Notes under the pieces: model-generated
Seen by the model: the letters and a program-made list of their open reading frames with translations, nothing else
Told to the model about the DNA's origin: nothing
Database searches by the model: none
Made by a program: the position numbers and the translations under genes
In this document: piece after piece, positions 11,401 through 20,859 of the stretch
Numbering within the stretch: the stretch's first letter is position 1
How the letters are laid out: every line of letters starts with the position of its first letter
NCBI GenBank assembly: GCA_015680685.1
Contig: MNCI01010074.1
Span: forward strand, 409,484 to 473,483
DNA: 64,000 nt
Direction: 5' to 3'
Source of the DNA: Gnetum montanum
Lineage: Eukaryota > Streptophyta > Gnetopsida > Gnetales > Gnetaceae

Positions 11401-14400
11401 TCATGATGTTCCACCAATAATGTATTGTTTTGGTAGAAGACCAAACAGTGGTAGCCAACAAACCAGAATGGCTTCCATGGTACATTAAATAGTGCAGGAC
11501 TGATGCTCAAAATGTTTGTGGAGAAAGAAACTCAAACAACAATCCTAATGTGAGCACTCACTCCACTACAAGCTAGAGTTTTACAAGATGAAATCATCAG
11601 AAATAGTCAGAATTAGGGATGGGGTTGGAATTCACGGCATTCATTTCTTCAATTATTTGCCTGCACCGTTAATGATAGGACTGCTTCACATCACTTTGTT
11701 GCTTTGTAACCAGTTCTTGCAGCGATTCCCATCTGTTCGTAACTTGATTTCCTCAATTATACCATGCTTTTTGTAATAGCAGAATAGTCTTCTATCTTAT
11801 TAGAATGGTATCTTATGACAAGAAAATTGAAATTAAAGATCAGTGTCATATTTGAACCTTAATTAAGAAACTGAGATCAGGTATCTCGTTGAACACTTTG
11901 GTAGACTCTGAAATAACCCAAATGTCTGGATGTCCAGCTAATATCGATCCAGAGCTATCCTGCATCAAACAAAAGATCTTAAAATGATGATACAATTAAT
12001 CAATTATAGCTGCCAACTAACTGTCAAAGATAACAAAAATCCAAAATCATTATCATGTACCAACCTTTGCGTCATCATTATGAATAACAAAATTAACAAC
12101 CCCTCCATATTTTGCTTCAAGATCCCAATAAATACCAAATCCATCAATCCCTGAGGGGCATAATGGCTCTTGCCAAGTTATCTCCTTATTTACATCTCCC
12201 CAAGCATGAAGACCCCAATTTTCATACTTTCCATCTTCCCTGTAAAGAGAGAACCACATTTGCAAATGGAAACTATATATAGGCTCCTCAATATCAATTA
12301 ACGTGATGCATGATACAACTAAAAATAGCAATAAATCAGAACATATTACAAAGGAAAATATGTACAATGAAAAATTTGTCAATTATACTAAATAGCATTT
12401 TAGTCATGCAAAGTGAATTGTAGCAATGAGAAATTGTTATCTAAAATTGCTGTTGGACATTAAGCATCTCCCGAGTTAAGCACCAGGCCATAAGGCGAAT
12501 TGAAGTTTTAATCTTTATTATAATCCCTTTTGAATCTTGTCACAAAAGTACTTAAAGTATGGAAGAACTTTGATGGAACACAATGTCGGGAGTGACGGGA
12601 GCGAGAGTGGGAGCGATGGGATGGGCACGACGGGAGTGAAGGGAACAAGGACCATGGAAAGTGAAGGCAGGACGGAGCATGGACATGGTCCACACAGGGT
12701 GAGCCTGGGGGGTGGAAGGGTGGGGCGGGGAGGCCAAGTAGCTAGCAAAGGAAATGGTGCAGCCAGTGCAATGAGTGGAGAAGGGGTAGGGCCTGAAATG
12801 CAAATTAGGGTGCACGAGAAGGAAAAGGGGATTGGGGATTTTGAGGCCTACTCTAGGGAAGGGGTCATCATGCAGCTCAAGGTGGGTCACCCACCCAAGC
12901 GAACCCTACAAGCACTGGAACAGAGTCTGCTGGGAAAATTTGTCTCCAAGGGGGCATGCCCCAAGATGGACCTCATCTAGAGATGGGTCAAGGTGGCCTA
13001 GGGGCTAGAAAACGTCAACGTGAGGAGTTTGGCGGACAATTGGCTACTCTTCAGCTTCCAAACAAAGGAGGATAGGGAGCGGGTTCTTGTGGGAGGGTCG
13101 TGGTTCTACAAGGCTAGGGGGCTTGCTCTGGCCCCCCTAGTGGCCCAAAGCACATTGGGATGCGGGTTTATTCGATTGTGCATTGATGTGGGTGCGGCTC
13201 TTCAATCTACCACTAGAATACTAGACAACAAGATTCTTGAAGTTGCTAGCAGAACTGTTTGGAGAGTTCATCAAATTTGATGCATTTATGGCATCCATGG
13301 ATAGGATGGGGTATGCCCATTTCTACGTCTAGAGGTCGTTGCAATTAGAGGATCAAGTAAATGAGGTCATCCTAGACATAGCGACAGGAGAAGAAAAGGT
13401 CTGGGTTCAATTCGAGAATCTGCCAAAAGCGCACAAGGAGGGGTCCCCTATCTGCAAGATGTGTGGAAAAGGGCACCCAACGGCAGAATGCAAGGTTAAG
13501 CCACCTGAGCCAACCCAAGGATGGAACTTGGTGGGCCATAAGGGCCACTAGCACCCAGTGGCAAGAGACCCCACACTGCACGCCCTATGCATGGGGGCAA
13601 GCAGGCTACCAAAGGGGGGAACCCGCTACATCGCGTCGAGGAGGGACCGGAGGCAAGCTCACCCAAGGGGGTTCTAAATGCTAGCACATGGTAGCTAGAG
13701 GGGGAAAACAGATAAGGTGCGGGGTCTCCATGTACCCTGTCGATAAGGAGGTTGGAATCATCAGAGGGGCCTAGGCTAGAGCTACCCTCGTTGGGGGAAT
13801 GGATCACCCTGGTCGTCAAGGCTAAAAATGAAGGATATCCTACTAGCAAAGGATGTGGATGTGCAGGACGCAATAGTCCATGTAGTTGGACAGTGATTTG
13901 CGAGTGCAGTGCACACTTCGAGAGGTGTAGCACAAACGTCTATCTGTGTCCCCATGAAAATACTATCCTAGAATTGCCGAGGACAAGGTACCCCATACAA
14001 AAGAAATACCCTGAAAAGGATAGTTAGGGAAGAGGGCTATGATATGGTATGCCTACAGGAGACAAAGTTGTAGGCATCAAAGCAGAAGTTTCTGCAATGG
14101 GAGAGTTGGCACGTGCAAATGGCATGTACAAATGGTGCCAAGCAAAGGTTGGGCAAGAGGACTAGCAATCCTGACTAAAGCCCCGGTAAATTTGGTGGAT
14201 GCTTCCTACTGGAGTTTGACAATGCACATGGCTCATGAAAACATTTGGGTTACCAACGTCTACAGGGCATAGGTCTGGGAGGTGCACGTCCAGGAGTTTC
14301 AGCGGGTGGCAAGCCTGATTCTCAACACTAACAAGTGGATCCTGATTGGTGATTTTAACCAAAGGCTGCTCTATTGGAAAAAGTCCAGGGGAGACTATTT

Positions 14401-17400
14401 AGACCCTCTGAGCACCATAGACTGCACTATATTCCTTTGCGAATATGACATGGTAGATTTGGAAATCACACGATGCAAATACACGTGGAGTAATAGAAGA
14501 AGCGAGCCGGATCAGGTGCAGTTGAGGATTGACCAGGTATGGGTCAGCTTCAACCTCATGATGGAATTTGACAGCCAAGCAAAAGGCAAGGAAAGGCAAG
14601 CGTTAGACCATCGGTCTATTATCTGCAAGCTCCAGTCTACTATGGACAAAGCCCCCCGGCCCTTTAGATTCGAGAGAACCTAGCTGCACAAGCCATGGCT
14701 GAAACACCTAGTGCACACTATTTGACAGGCCTACATAGGGGCACAAGAACCTAGGGATTTTTTGAAAGCAAGGCTGAGGTCTCTCAAACAACATATCAAG
14801 ACCATAGCCATAAACAACAAATATAGCTTCAGAGGATACACGGTGCATGTATAGGAGTAGTTACGAGAAATCCAATAGCTACAGGAAAGGGGGGTAAATC
14901 TTGGACGGGAAGAGTGAGAGCTACTCAAGGAGCTCCAAGAGCTGGACCAAGAGGAAGAAGGCTATTGGCGACAAAGGTCACGGGTGACATGGTTGTAGGA
15001 GGAGGACAAACACACAAGCTTTTTCTTTGCGGCCACAAAAGCCAATCAGGCCACTAAGAGCAAGATACAAAACCTACTAGAGAGGCATGAGTGAGGTCCG
15101 GCCACAAAGCCACCATAGAGGATTGGAAGAAGTACAGGCATACTGGGGAAAAGGTTTGGAGGTAGATGAGCATCGAGCACATCTCAATCCTAGTCTCACA
15201 GGTCTTGACAAGGGCCAATAACTTGCAGTTGTTGAGGCCTTTCTCACGGGAAGAGCTACGCAGAGGCATGAGGTCCATCCAACCTAACAAAGCTCCAGGG
15301 CTAAATGAATGGTCTATTGAATTTTTTAGGGAGTTTGAGGATGTTCTAGGCGCTAACCTGTTGGATGTGTTCAATAGCATGCTCAACTGGCAACAAGTGC
15401 AAAGGGAGATTAATTGCTCTTGAGTTGTGCTATTGCTGAAAGTCCTGAACTCAACATCGCTAGGGCATTTCAGGCCTATCGGGGTATGCAACACGCTTCT
15501 ACACATCTTCTCAAAGATGTTGGTTGGGCATGTTGTGCCCCTATTGCCTAAACTTGTGGGGGAACCTCAGATTGGGTTTGTCTAGGGCCACTTCTTACAG
15601 GATTAGGTCCAACTGTTACAAGAGATCTTACATTTGCTCAAGACGGCCAAATTTCTAGGAATGTGCATCAAATTACATATCACCAAGGCCTATGACTCAG
15701 TTAGCTAGGCAACTCCAGGTTCCACATCTCCCATGGAATCCCAAACAGTCTCATCCACACCGATGCCTGAGCAAACAAGTCCGTCTCACGGTGTACCCTC
15801 GGTCACCAAGGGGTTAAAGCCAACCCCCGAGCACCATAGAACCACCATCCCCCCAACAGCGCCGCGTCCCTAGCCTGCTAGATCGGAAAGATGAACAGTA
15901 GTAACTCCTCAGACAGGCTCCGAACCTCCACCTGTCCAATCTACCAGTTTTCGTGTACCCACCTACGAATTAACTCTATCCACAGGCGGGCGCCCAAGGA
16001 CATGAACCAGCCAATGAGGCTCCGTTGCATGGTCCAGACTCCCTCCATCGGGGGTCTGCTGACCCAGAGGCGCATGGTGCTATCGATATGGGAGTGTGCC
16101 TCAATCTCCCCATTTGGTGCTTGATATGTGTTCCCCCGTGGTCCTGCTTGGCCCTCACCAAGTCCTTCCTGCTTTCCGTCTATTCACTGCTGCCCATGTG
16201 TCCCACGGTGAGGCCCAGGTTTGCAGGTCTTGCTCCAATGTCGGCCGGTTTACCTGTGTTCACCCCCCCGCTCGCCTGAATCTCCGCTCCTACGTTTGCC
16301 ATCTGTCTATTTTTGGGGACTGTTGAGCTAATCCAAAATTTTCTCTGGTTTTGAAGAGGATTCTAGCTACACCTTGGACTGGAAATTTGAAGCTAATTCT
16401 GGAGGCTACCAACTAGACAACAACCCAAGCCTGAAGTATCTTCTCCCTCCCCAGATTGGCCAACTCAATTCTAAAGCTATGTATTCCAAACCTTCGTTGT
16501 ACAGAAATTTTTGGTAGGTGTTTGTTGTATTGGCTTTAACAAGTGAGGATTATTTCACAAGGGCATGTGTGATTTTTTGTGAGTTGTGAATCATGCATGG
16601 GATCTTTCATGAGTCATGGATCTGATTTTAGGCATACATATATTAGGCTTATCAGTTAGCATTTTCTTGTGTCATGTATACTTAATATTTCAAGTTTTGG
16701 TGAGTGTTATTAAGGAATGCCCCCATCATTCTATCCAAGGCTGGTGATCTCTTGTGTAGGCTACCAAGGCTTAGTCCTTGGTGGTGCTTGACGGTGTGAG
16801 CCTCCACCTAAATAACTTTGTTGATAAAAGTTCAGCAACATGAAAGTGAATCTTGGTACTAGCTTCATTTGCGTCTCCTAATTTCTCTTCCTAGGCATTG
16901 GAAGTCCATTTTAAACAGTATTTAACGGTCCAAATTTCATTTGTTAGAAATAGATGATGCGGTCATTGGAATATGGAATCAAGAAGGCAACAACAAATAG
17001 ACCTATATAGGTGCAGCATATAAGGAGATGCTACCAGTACATAGAGGCTAGTAAATCCTAAGAACAATGAAAGAGAACACCACGTGCCAACTTCATATCA
17101 AATCTTTGTCCTTCTCCATAGTTGATTAGTAAAACATCAGCAAAGTGGGTAAGCGGTGAAAGGAATCCCTATGCTGTAGAGGGTCCTTCCAAATCAGCAA
17201 CGTTATAGTGTTTGATAAGAATCACAAAAAGACCTTGGCTTTTGACGACATCAATTCAGGGTTGGCTATTGCACGTGATTTAGCAATATTACGGACAGAT
17301 ACCTAGCTGACATCAGCTCAGAGATAAATATGCACCTACCCATGTTATTTTGTCAATGCCCCAGACAGGACCAATTCAATGGAAGGGAAATCAAAATCTA

Positions 17401-19835
17401 GATGTCACAGCACATTTTCTGGGCAGGTTCATCTGGTGCCCAAAGTGCCCAGTGTTAATAAAAATTTTAAATGTGTCTTTTGCATTTGATTCATTGGCAC
17501 TCATTCCATAAGTAAAGTGATGCACTTTGTGTTGCCCTCTTCATCAGCACAATCCTTTATCAACAGTGTGCATTGATTTTGTCCTTCCTCATGAACGTCC
17601 TTCATTACCTTTAGTTTTGTTAAGTTTGGCTTCATTATCTGATCGTATTTTCAGTCCTTTGCAAGTTGTTCTATGTCTAAATCTTGATTTTTATTTCCTA
17701 CCGTGCTTGTTTATGTTCTTTCATGAAATATTTTCTCTCCATATTGATTTCTCTGCAAAAGCTTGAAGCAAGAACCTAGGTTCTCCAGCAACAAATTATG
17801 GCTGAAAATGATCTGGCAACTAGATTGCAATGCAGCAGTAGCAGAGATGCTAAATGAGAAAATCTTAAAGAAATAAATACCAATGTTCAACATTTTCATT
17901 TTCAGCTAGATCAGGAGCATTTGCAAAGACAGAAAGACAGAGACTATTTGTTAAAGAATCAGAATGTAAGAAAATGTGGCAGAATTTCTTAAAGAACTTG
18001 GAATATTTACTTTTAAAAGGAATTGTATTTATTGATGCTCAAAGAGATGATGGATTTAGATTCATTTGCACTCATTATAAATAACATCAAAGTGCTGGAG
18101 CATGGACGTGGCTATAGAACACAAAGCTTTTTACCAGGTAAATTATTTTACTTACATATAATAGGTGTTGGAAACATAATAATGAACCACTGTTTGGTAA
18201 AATCAAAGTTTAGAGCCTACAATTGTGAATTGGTTTAATTATTATAAAGATTTATGTATTGTGGCCATTGATATCAAACATGAAAATTTGGTGAATGGAT
18301 TCTTAGTGGAGTAGAAAGAGGATCAAATAGAATGTTTTAAACAAATGTGAAAGATCAAAAAACACAAGCTCTTATTGATGTTATATATAATTGAACTGAG
18401 CCAAGGAGTGATGTATATGCATATCTCTGGAAAGGTTGTGATACTGAGTACCTTGCTCAGCTTAATTGTAAACATAGAACTGTGAACCACTCTCTTTGTT
18501 TTAAAGATATAGTTACATGTATTTACACAAATCTTATAGGATGTATGTGGCTGAATGTAAAACCTTTTTTGCCTCTTTGATCTACATAGAAAGCATTGTT
18601 AGAATTTTATTTGTGTGAATTGTATAATGTCAAAAATACTGATGCATTTCACCAATTCATAAATCATGTTACTGAATATGGAAATGCTCTCATCAAACAA
18701 AAATGAATTTTCTTCTCTTCATCTTTGTTACCTTTCATAAAAGTAACTGCTAGTGTTTATCATACTCCGTAGTGTTAATGAGAAGACTTGCTTTTTCTTA
18801 GTTTTCTATTTTGTTGTAAAAAATAAAAGAGCATAGCTCCTGCAAAACTAAGGGTGAAAATGCACAGACTTTCACTGTAAAATAAATAAAACTCTTGCTC
18901 ATGATTTTTGAGGCCTGCTGTAATCTTCCTGATTTTGTGCTGATTCTCTCTGTATTTGATTTGTAGTCATTTTTCTAACTGCAGTAGTCGGTAATGTAGC
19001 AGCGGAGACTTTGAGCAGCGAGTGAGCCTGCCCAGACTAGAATTAAGTCGAGACATTTTCTTGGGCGTGCAATCTAAAGATAGTATAAAATATCTTTTTA
19101 AGGCAAGAGGCCATGGCACTGTTTTTGTAGCATTTCAAAAAGATAAGGCCTCGAAACGTCGAAGAATATAACGAGGATCGTGCACTAATGGCTACTGAAC
19201 ATCTCCACAGGTAATTCATAAAACGAACCATGTTTGTCATACTTGCAACGCTTTTTAGGCCAGCAAGAGTTCACGGAGTTTGTTGCACATAGGAGTTTAG
19301 TAAATTTATATTATTCTTGGCATCTTGCCGACTCAAATTGAACAAGAATCAGCAACGCAACATTCGAATAATATCATTAATATTGTAATCCTCCTGAAAC
19401 ACCAAGACCCATCACATCGCATACCCATTCCCTGGGGCTTCGGATGTTACTCCAAGCCCCACCATACCAAACTTATCGATGGTTTGTTCGAAAAAGGCAT
19501 GCTATGATTCATAAAAATTCAGCTTTAACTGGAAATTGAAAATAGTAGAATGCAGAGATCTAAAACCTGTGGTAGTGAATCCGCGTGACGGTGAATTCCT
19601 CTGTTTGCGGAGAAGGGAGCGACATGTCATCGGCAGCACAACATGAAACGGCTCTTCTTACATTCCAATTCCCAAAAACCGCCGAAGCAAGACTTCTTCC
19701 ACGCAATTTCTCGAAACCGGCCAAGGAATTCCGCTCCGTCTTCGATACTAATAATTGAGCACACCGTGGCTGAAGTTTGTGATCGCATTCACTAAGCGAA
19801 CGCGGAAACAAAATCAAATTAGCCACAGCTTCCAT
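5388..19835 (-). CDS. PU1: Plastid pullulanase / limit dextrinase with N-terminal CBM41 (5' part, six exons)
   Basis: Starch-debranching enzyme that hydrolyses alpha-1,6 links of limit dextrins in the plastid stroma. Six exons join in frame: 19835-19567, 12239-12065, 11959-11858, 5973-5838, 5637-5585 and 5496-5388, giving about 281 residues before the left edge. Residues 1 to about 75 look like a plastid transit peptide. Residues about 84-165 form a CBM41/PUD module (HYHREDGKYENWGLHAWGD). Residues 183-281 match the N-terminal region of plant limit dextrinases (SRAFWLSRDTLAWNV, LYASRYANL, EKFPNIADYK, ELVKSQLAIGLID). CBM48 and the GH13 catalytic domain must lie left of position 1. Introns 1, 3 and 6 are inflated by LINEs on the plus strand. 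The start ATG has a good plant context (AACCATGG). All exons shown are open, with no stop or frameshift, so the gene is probably functional. Confidence 0.9.
5585..5637 (-). CDS. PU1: Pullulanase exon 5
   Basis: 53 nt between acceptor TTTTTTCAG and donor GAAG/GTTATG (phase 1 to phase 0). It encodes EDIVIQLEVESQGLPLK, matching the plant limit dextrinase stretch with IKLEAES. Intron 4 is 200 bp and intron 5 is 88 bp. Confidence 0.88.
5838..5973 (-). CDS. PU1: Pullulanase exon 4: N2 region
   Basis: 136 nt between acceptor TTTAAACAG and donor AAAAG/GTTGGA (phase 0 to phase 1). It encodes GDLSFSRAFWLSRDTLAWNV...QFYLYASRYANLKITSQGIKG. Plant limit dextrinases have a closely similar stretch (SRAYWVT...IAWNV...YASKSA), which identifies the gene. 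Confidence 0.92.
6263..6540 (+). pseudogene. Fragment of the LINE third coding module (coiled-coil end)
   Basis: A plus-strand stretch encoding a charged, heptad-like sequence (LRSKLEEQLREQIREDLGKE, one stop, then EEAMRQVKDHLKQKAM) followed by KAHESNAKH...MGICLYEVMGIN. The latter aligns with QAHEHSACQ...GRCPYLILGIN at the C-terminal end of the LINE E module, so this is a third copy. It lies upstream of LINE B ORF1 rather than after an RT. It may be the 3' remnant of an earlier insertion. Confidence 0.55.
6730..7640 (+). pseudogene. LINE B ORF1 (DUF4283-type)
   Basis: In successive frames this reads as a DUF4283 domain: VRNKDVILWGG, FLGYCGLAL, VTVHGLQWE, FFNEFITFDCFMASRKRMG. The last part aligns with GEFIKFDAFMASMDRMG of LINE C ORF1 at about 13265-13310. 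Stops (mainly TAG) and shifts break it. A Pro/Lys-rich tail follows to about 7640. No zinc knuckle was found. Confidence 0.6.
7860..10485 (+). pseudogene. LINE B ORF2 (endonuclease end, RT, RT zinc domain)
   Basis: Parts in order: the endonuclease end (ANRVLSRI), the linker EEELYWKQRSKARWLQERDR with FFFVAAK (8330-8430), RT fingers (QSGFVKGRFIQDQ at about 8940), the palm start VKLDNVKAYDSLSW (about 9040-9080), VRQGNPLSPYLFIIVMD (about 9250-9305), the active site YVDD (9381-9392), AIN-stop-GKSS, and a thumb with ESYLGIPIYSWD. The zinc-binding end is at about 10123-10480. The catalytic Asp pair is kept but the frame is broken many times. Confidence 0.75.
10486..11857. other. Pullulanase intron 3 sequence, nothing recognised
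   Basis: AT-rich intron sequence between LINE B and exon 3. No coding homology, tandem repeat or transposon ends were recognised. Confidence 0.55.
11858..11959 (-). CDS. PU1: Pullulanase exon 3: end of CBM41
   Basis: 102 nt (34 codons, phase 0 both ends) between acceptor GATGCAG and donor AAG/GTTCAAA, separated from exon 2 by a 105-bp intron. It encodes DSSGSILAGHPDIWVISEST...FNEIPDLSFLIK. The PDIWVI...VF stretch matches the conserved end of CBM41 (EIWL...VY) that leads into the N2 region. Confidence 0.87.
12065..12239 (-). CDS. PU1: Pullulanase exon 2: CBM41 core
   Basis: 175 nt between a TTTACAG acceptor and a GCAAAG/GTTGGT donor (phase 2 to phase 0). It encodes EDGKYENWGLHAWGD, a Trp-rich middle (ITWQEPLCPSG), GFGIYWDLEA and VNFVIHNDDAK, all in the order seen in bacterial pullulanase CBM41/PUD modules. 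The Trp residues of WGLHAWGD are the expected starch-binding positions. Confidence 0.88.
12570..13995 (+). pseudogene. LINE C ORF1 (DUF4283 and defective zinc knuckle)
   Basis: Starts near 12570 with a Gly/Ser-rich N-terminus, then DUF4283 residues (QSLLGKFVSKG, VNVRSLADNWLLFSF, VLVGGSWFYKARGLAL, then GEFIKFDAFMAS after a frameshift). A zinc knuckle at 13453-13491 reads C-x2-C-x3-H-x4-C, one residue shorter than the usual C-x2-C-x4-H-x4-C. A Pro/Gly-rich tail overlaps the start of ORF2. In-frame stops are mostly TAG (for example 12978-13002 and 13330). Confidence 0.75.
13963..15712 (+). pseudogene. LINE C ORF2 (AP-endonuclease and RT fingers)
   Basis: Start ATG at about 13963 (MKILS, TAG, NCRGQGTPYKRNTL), where LINE E has SWNCRG, so the TAG replaces Trp. 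Endonuclease motifs follow in order: YDMVCLQETKL (about 14037-14070), GDFNQRL (about 14349-14370), YTWSN, RIDQVW, and ALDHRS in place of the usual SDH. The linker FFFAATKANQ is at about 15020-15050. RT fingers FSREELRRGMRS...PNKAPGLNEW lie at 15238-15310, and RPIGVCN with FSKM lie at about 15475-15520. The sequence ends at KAYDSVS. Most stops are TAG. Confidence 0.8.
15713..16320 (-). mobile_element. Antisense LINE ORF1 5' fragment joined to LINE C
   Basis: Homologous over its length to LINE E 56590-57160 (for example CATCTCCCATGGAATCCC, then the block ending CACCATAGAACCACC). On the minus strand it encodes the ORF1 N-terminal part. It abuts LINE C RT directly at about 15712, giving a head-to-head chimera, and ends near 16320 with no recognised target-site duplication. 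Confidence 0.8.
16321..19566. other. Pullulanase intron 1 sequence, nothing recognised
   Basis: AT-rich sequence between the LINE C complex and exon 1. Short open frames (for example 17527-17766 and 18023-18238) have no recognised similarity and are not supported as genes. Confidence 0.55.
19567..19835 (-). CDS. PU1: Pullulanase exon 1: transit peptide and start of CBM41
   Basis: 269 nt from the ATG to a CAG/GTTTTA donor, ending in phase 2. It encodes a Ser/Arg/Leu-rich, acid-poor N-terminus (MEAVANLILFPRSLS), then a likely mature start near VRRAVSCCAADD, and ends in TVTRIHYH plus AG of an Arg codon. The split Arg is completed by exon 2, giving the CBM41 motif R-x-D-G-x-Y-x-x-W. This phase match across a 7.3-kb intron is strong support that the two exons belong together. 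Confidence 0.88.
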
Positions 19836-20000
19836 GGTTCACGCTTGAAGAAACCTCTTTGATCTCGTCTGGATACAACGAGAAGCTGCAAGAGCAACTA
19901 TAAGCATGGATGACGCCAACAAAACTAAACATCGTCTCTGTCCTAATTATAATTATTATTGTGCTGTAGATTGTGAAACGAACAGCAGCGTACGCTCGTG
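19836..20000 (-). promoter_or_regulatory. Putative pullulanase 5' UTR and core promoter
   Basis: The 165 bp upstream of the pullulanase ATG. An AT-rich TATAAT-like stretch at about 19946-19962, roughly 110 nt before the ATG, is the only candidate core element seen. The transcription start cannot be fixed from sequence. GC-richer sequence extends to about 20450, where LINE D begins. Confidence 0.35.
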
Positions 20001-20173
20001 GATTCTCTCGTGACAACGAGCGCAACTGGGCGTCGTGGCATCGTTCGAAATGCTCTCTGTGAATCGCACTCTCTTTGTCCTTTTCTAGTCCGCAAAATAT
20101 CTCTCCCTCCCGAATCTCGATGTTTGAGCATATCCCTATTCCAGTCCAGCTGCTCTGTGCTTGCTCATGGTAG

Positions 20174-20464
20174 ATGGAAACAGCATGTGCACTGCCAGGT
20201 AATCACAACGACAGAGCACGAAACAGAAAAGGCTCTACTAATCGCTTGTTCGCCGATCTTCCAGACGATACAAATGCACCACCTCTGGACTCGTCCGGTT
20301 ACATTTTCGTGGCTACGTCGCATGAACTCCGCACATTACTCTTCATCCGTGGCCGCAGGGTGATTAGCGCATTTGATAAAAGCACGGATCCGGGCCCCTG
20401 GTTTTATGGTCTCCAATTTCGTAAAATCCAGGGGGTGTCGGACCCAAAAAGAGAATTTTATTAA
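20174..20464 (+). other. Unrecognised 96-codon ORF divergent from pullulanase
   Basis: An open frame with higher GC than its surroundings, ending next to the 3' end of LINE D. The translation contains PLDSSGYIFVATSHELRT and RGRRVISAFDKSTDPGPW. I do not recognise it. A possible splice donor (CAG/GTAATC) occurs at about 20200. It could be the 5' exon of a divergent gene, or chance coding in a GC-rich promoter region. Confidence 0.2.
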
Positions 20465-20859
20465 TTAAATGAGATTAAGTACATGATGAACATATGAACA
20501 TATTGATGGTTAAATAGGGAGAAGAACAATGTCAAATGCAAATGTTGAAGAAAAACATCTTGATACATAATCCTTCACAGGGTGTGGGAGTACAACCTCT
20601 TGCTAGAAATCAATAAGAACTACGAATTAATAAGACCAGGGGAACAACAGAGAGCTAAAAATGCTCAAAATTATGATGAGACACTCTGATGTAGCAGATC
20701 AAGATGGGGAAGAGTGCACGAATTGGTGTATCTGCTCCAAGGCTGCAAACAATAACACAACTGATTAGTATCCAACTTTAACTTAGAAGTGTGAGATATA
20801 ATTTGGAAATGCACAAGGAGAAGAATTTGAAATTTTTCCATAATAGTTAAATGGTTAGA

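Larger units (their letters stand above)
12530..15712 (+). mobile_element. LINE C, L1-type, 3'-truncated, in pullulanase intron 1
   Basis: A plus-strand LINE of the same family as A and E: ORF1 (about 12570-13995), ORF2 endonuclease (13963 to about 14640), linker, and RT as far as the motif KLHITKAYDSVS at about 15665-15705. There it stops abruptly and antisense ORF1 sequence begins. The rest of the RT, the third module and the poly(A) tail are absent. Antisense to the pullulanase gene. Confidence 0.85.

Noticed and set aside
12053-12382. 109-codon minus-strand ORF as a complete small gene
   Set aside because: Only 12065-12239 is coding; both borders are splice sites, and the ATG lies in intron 1.
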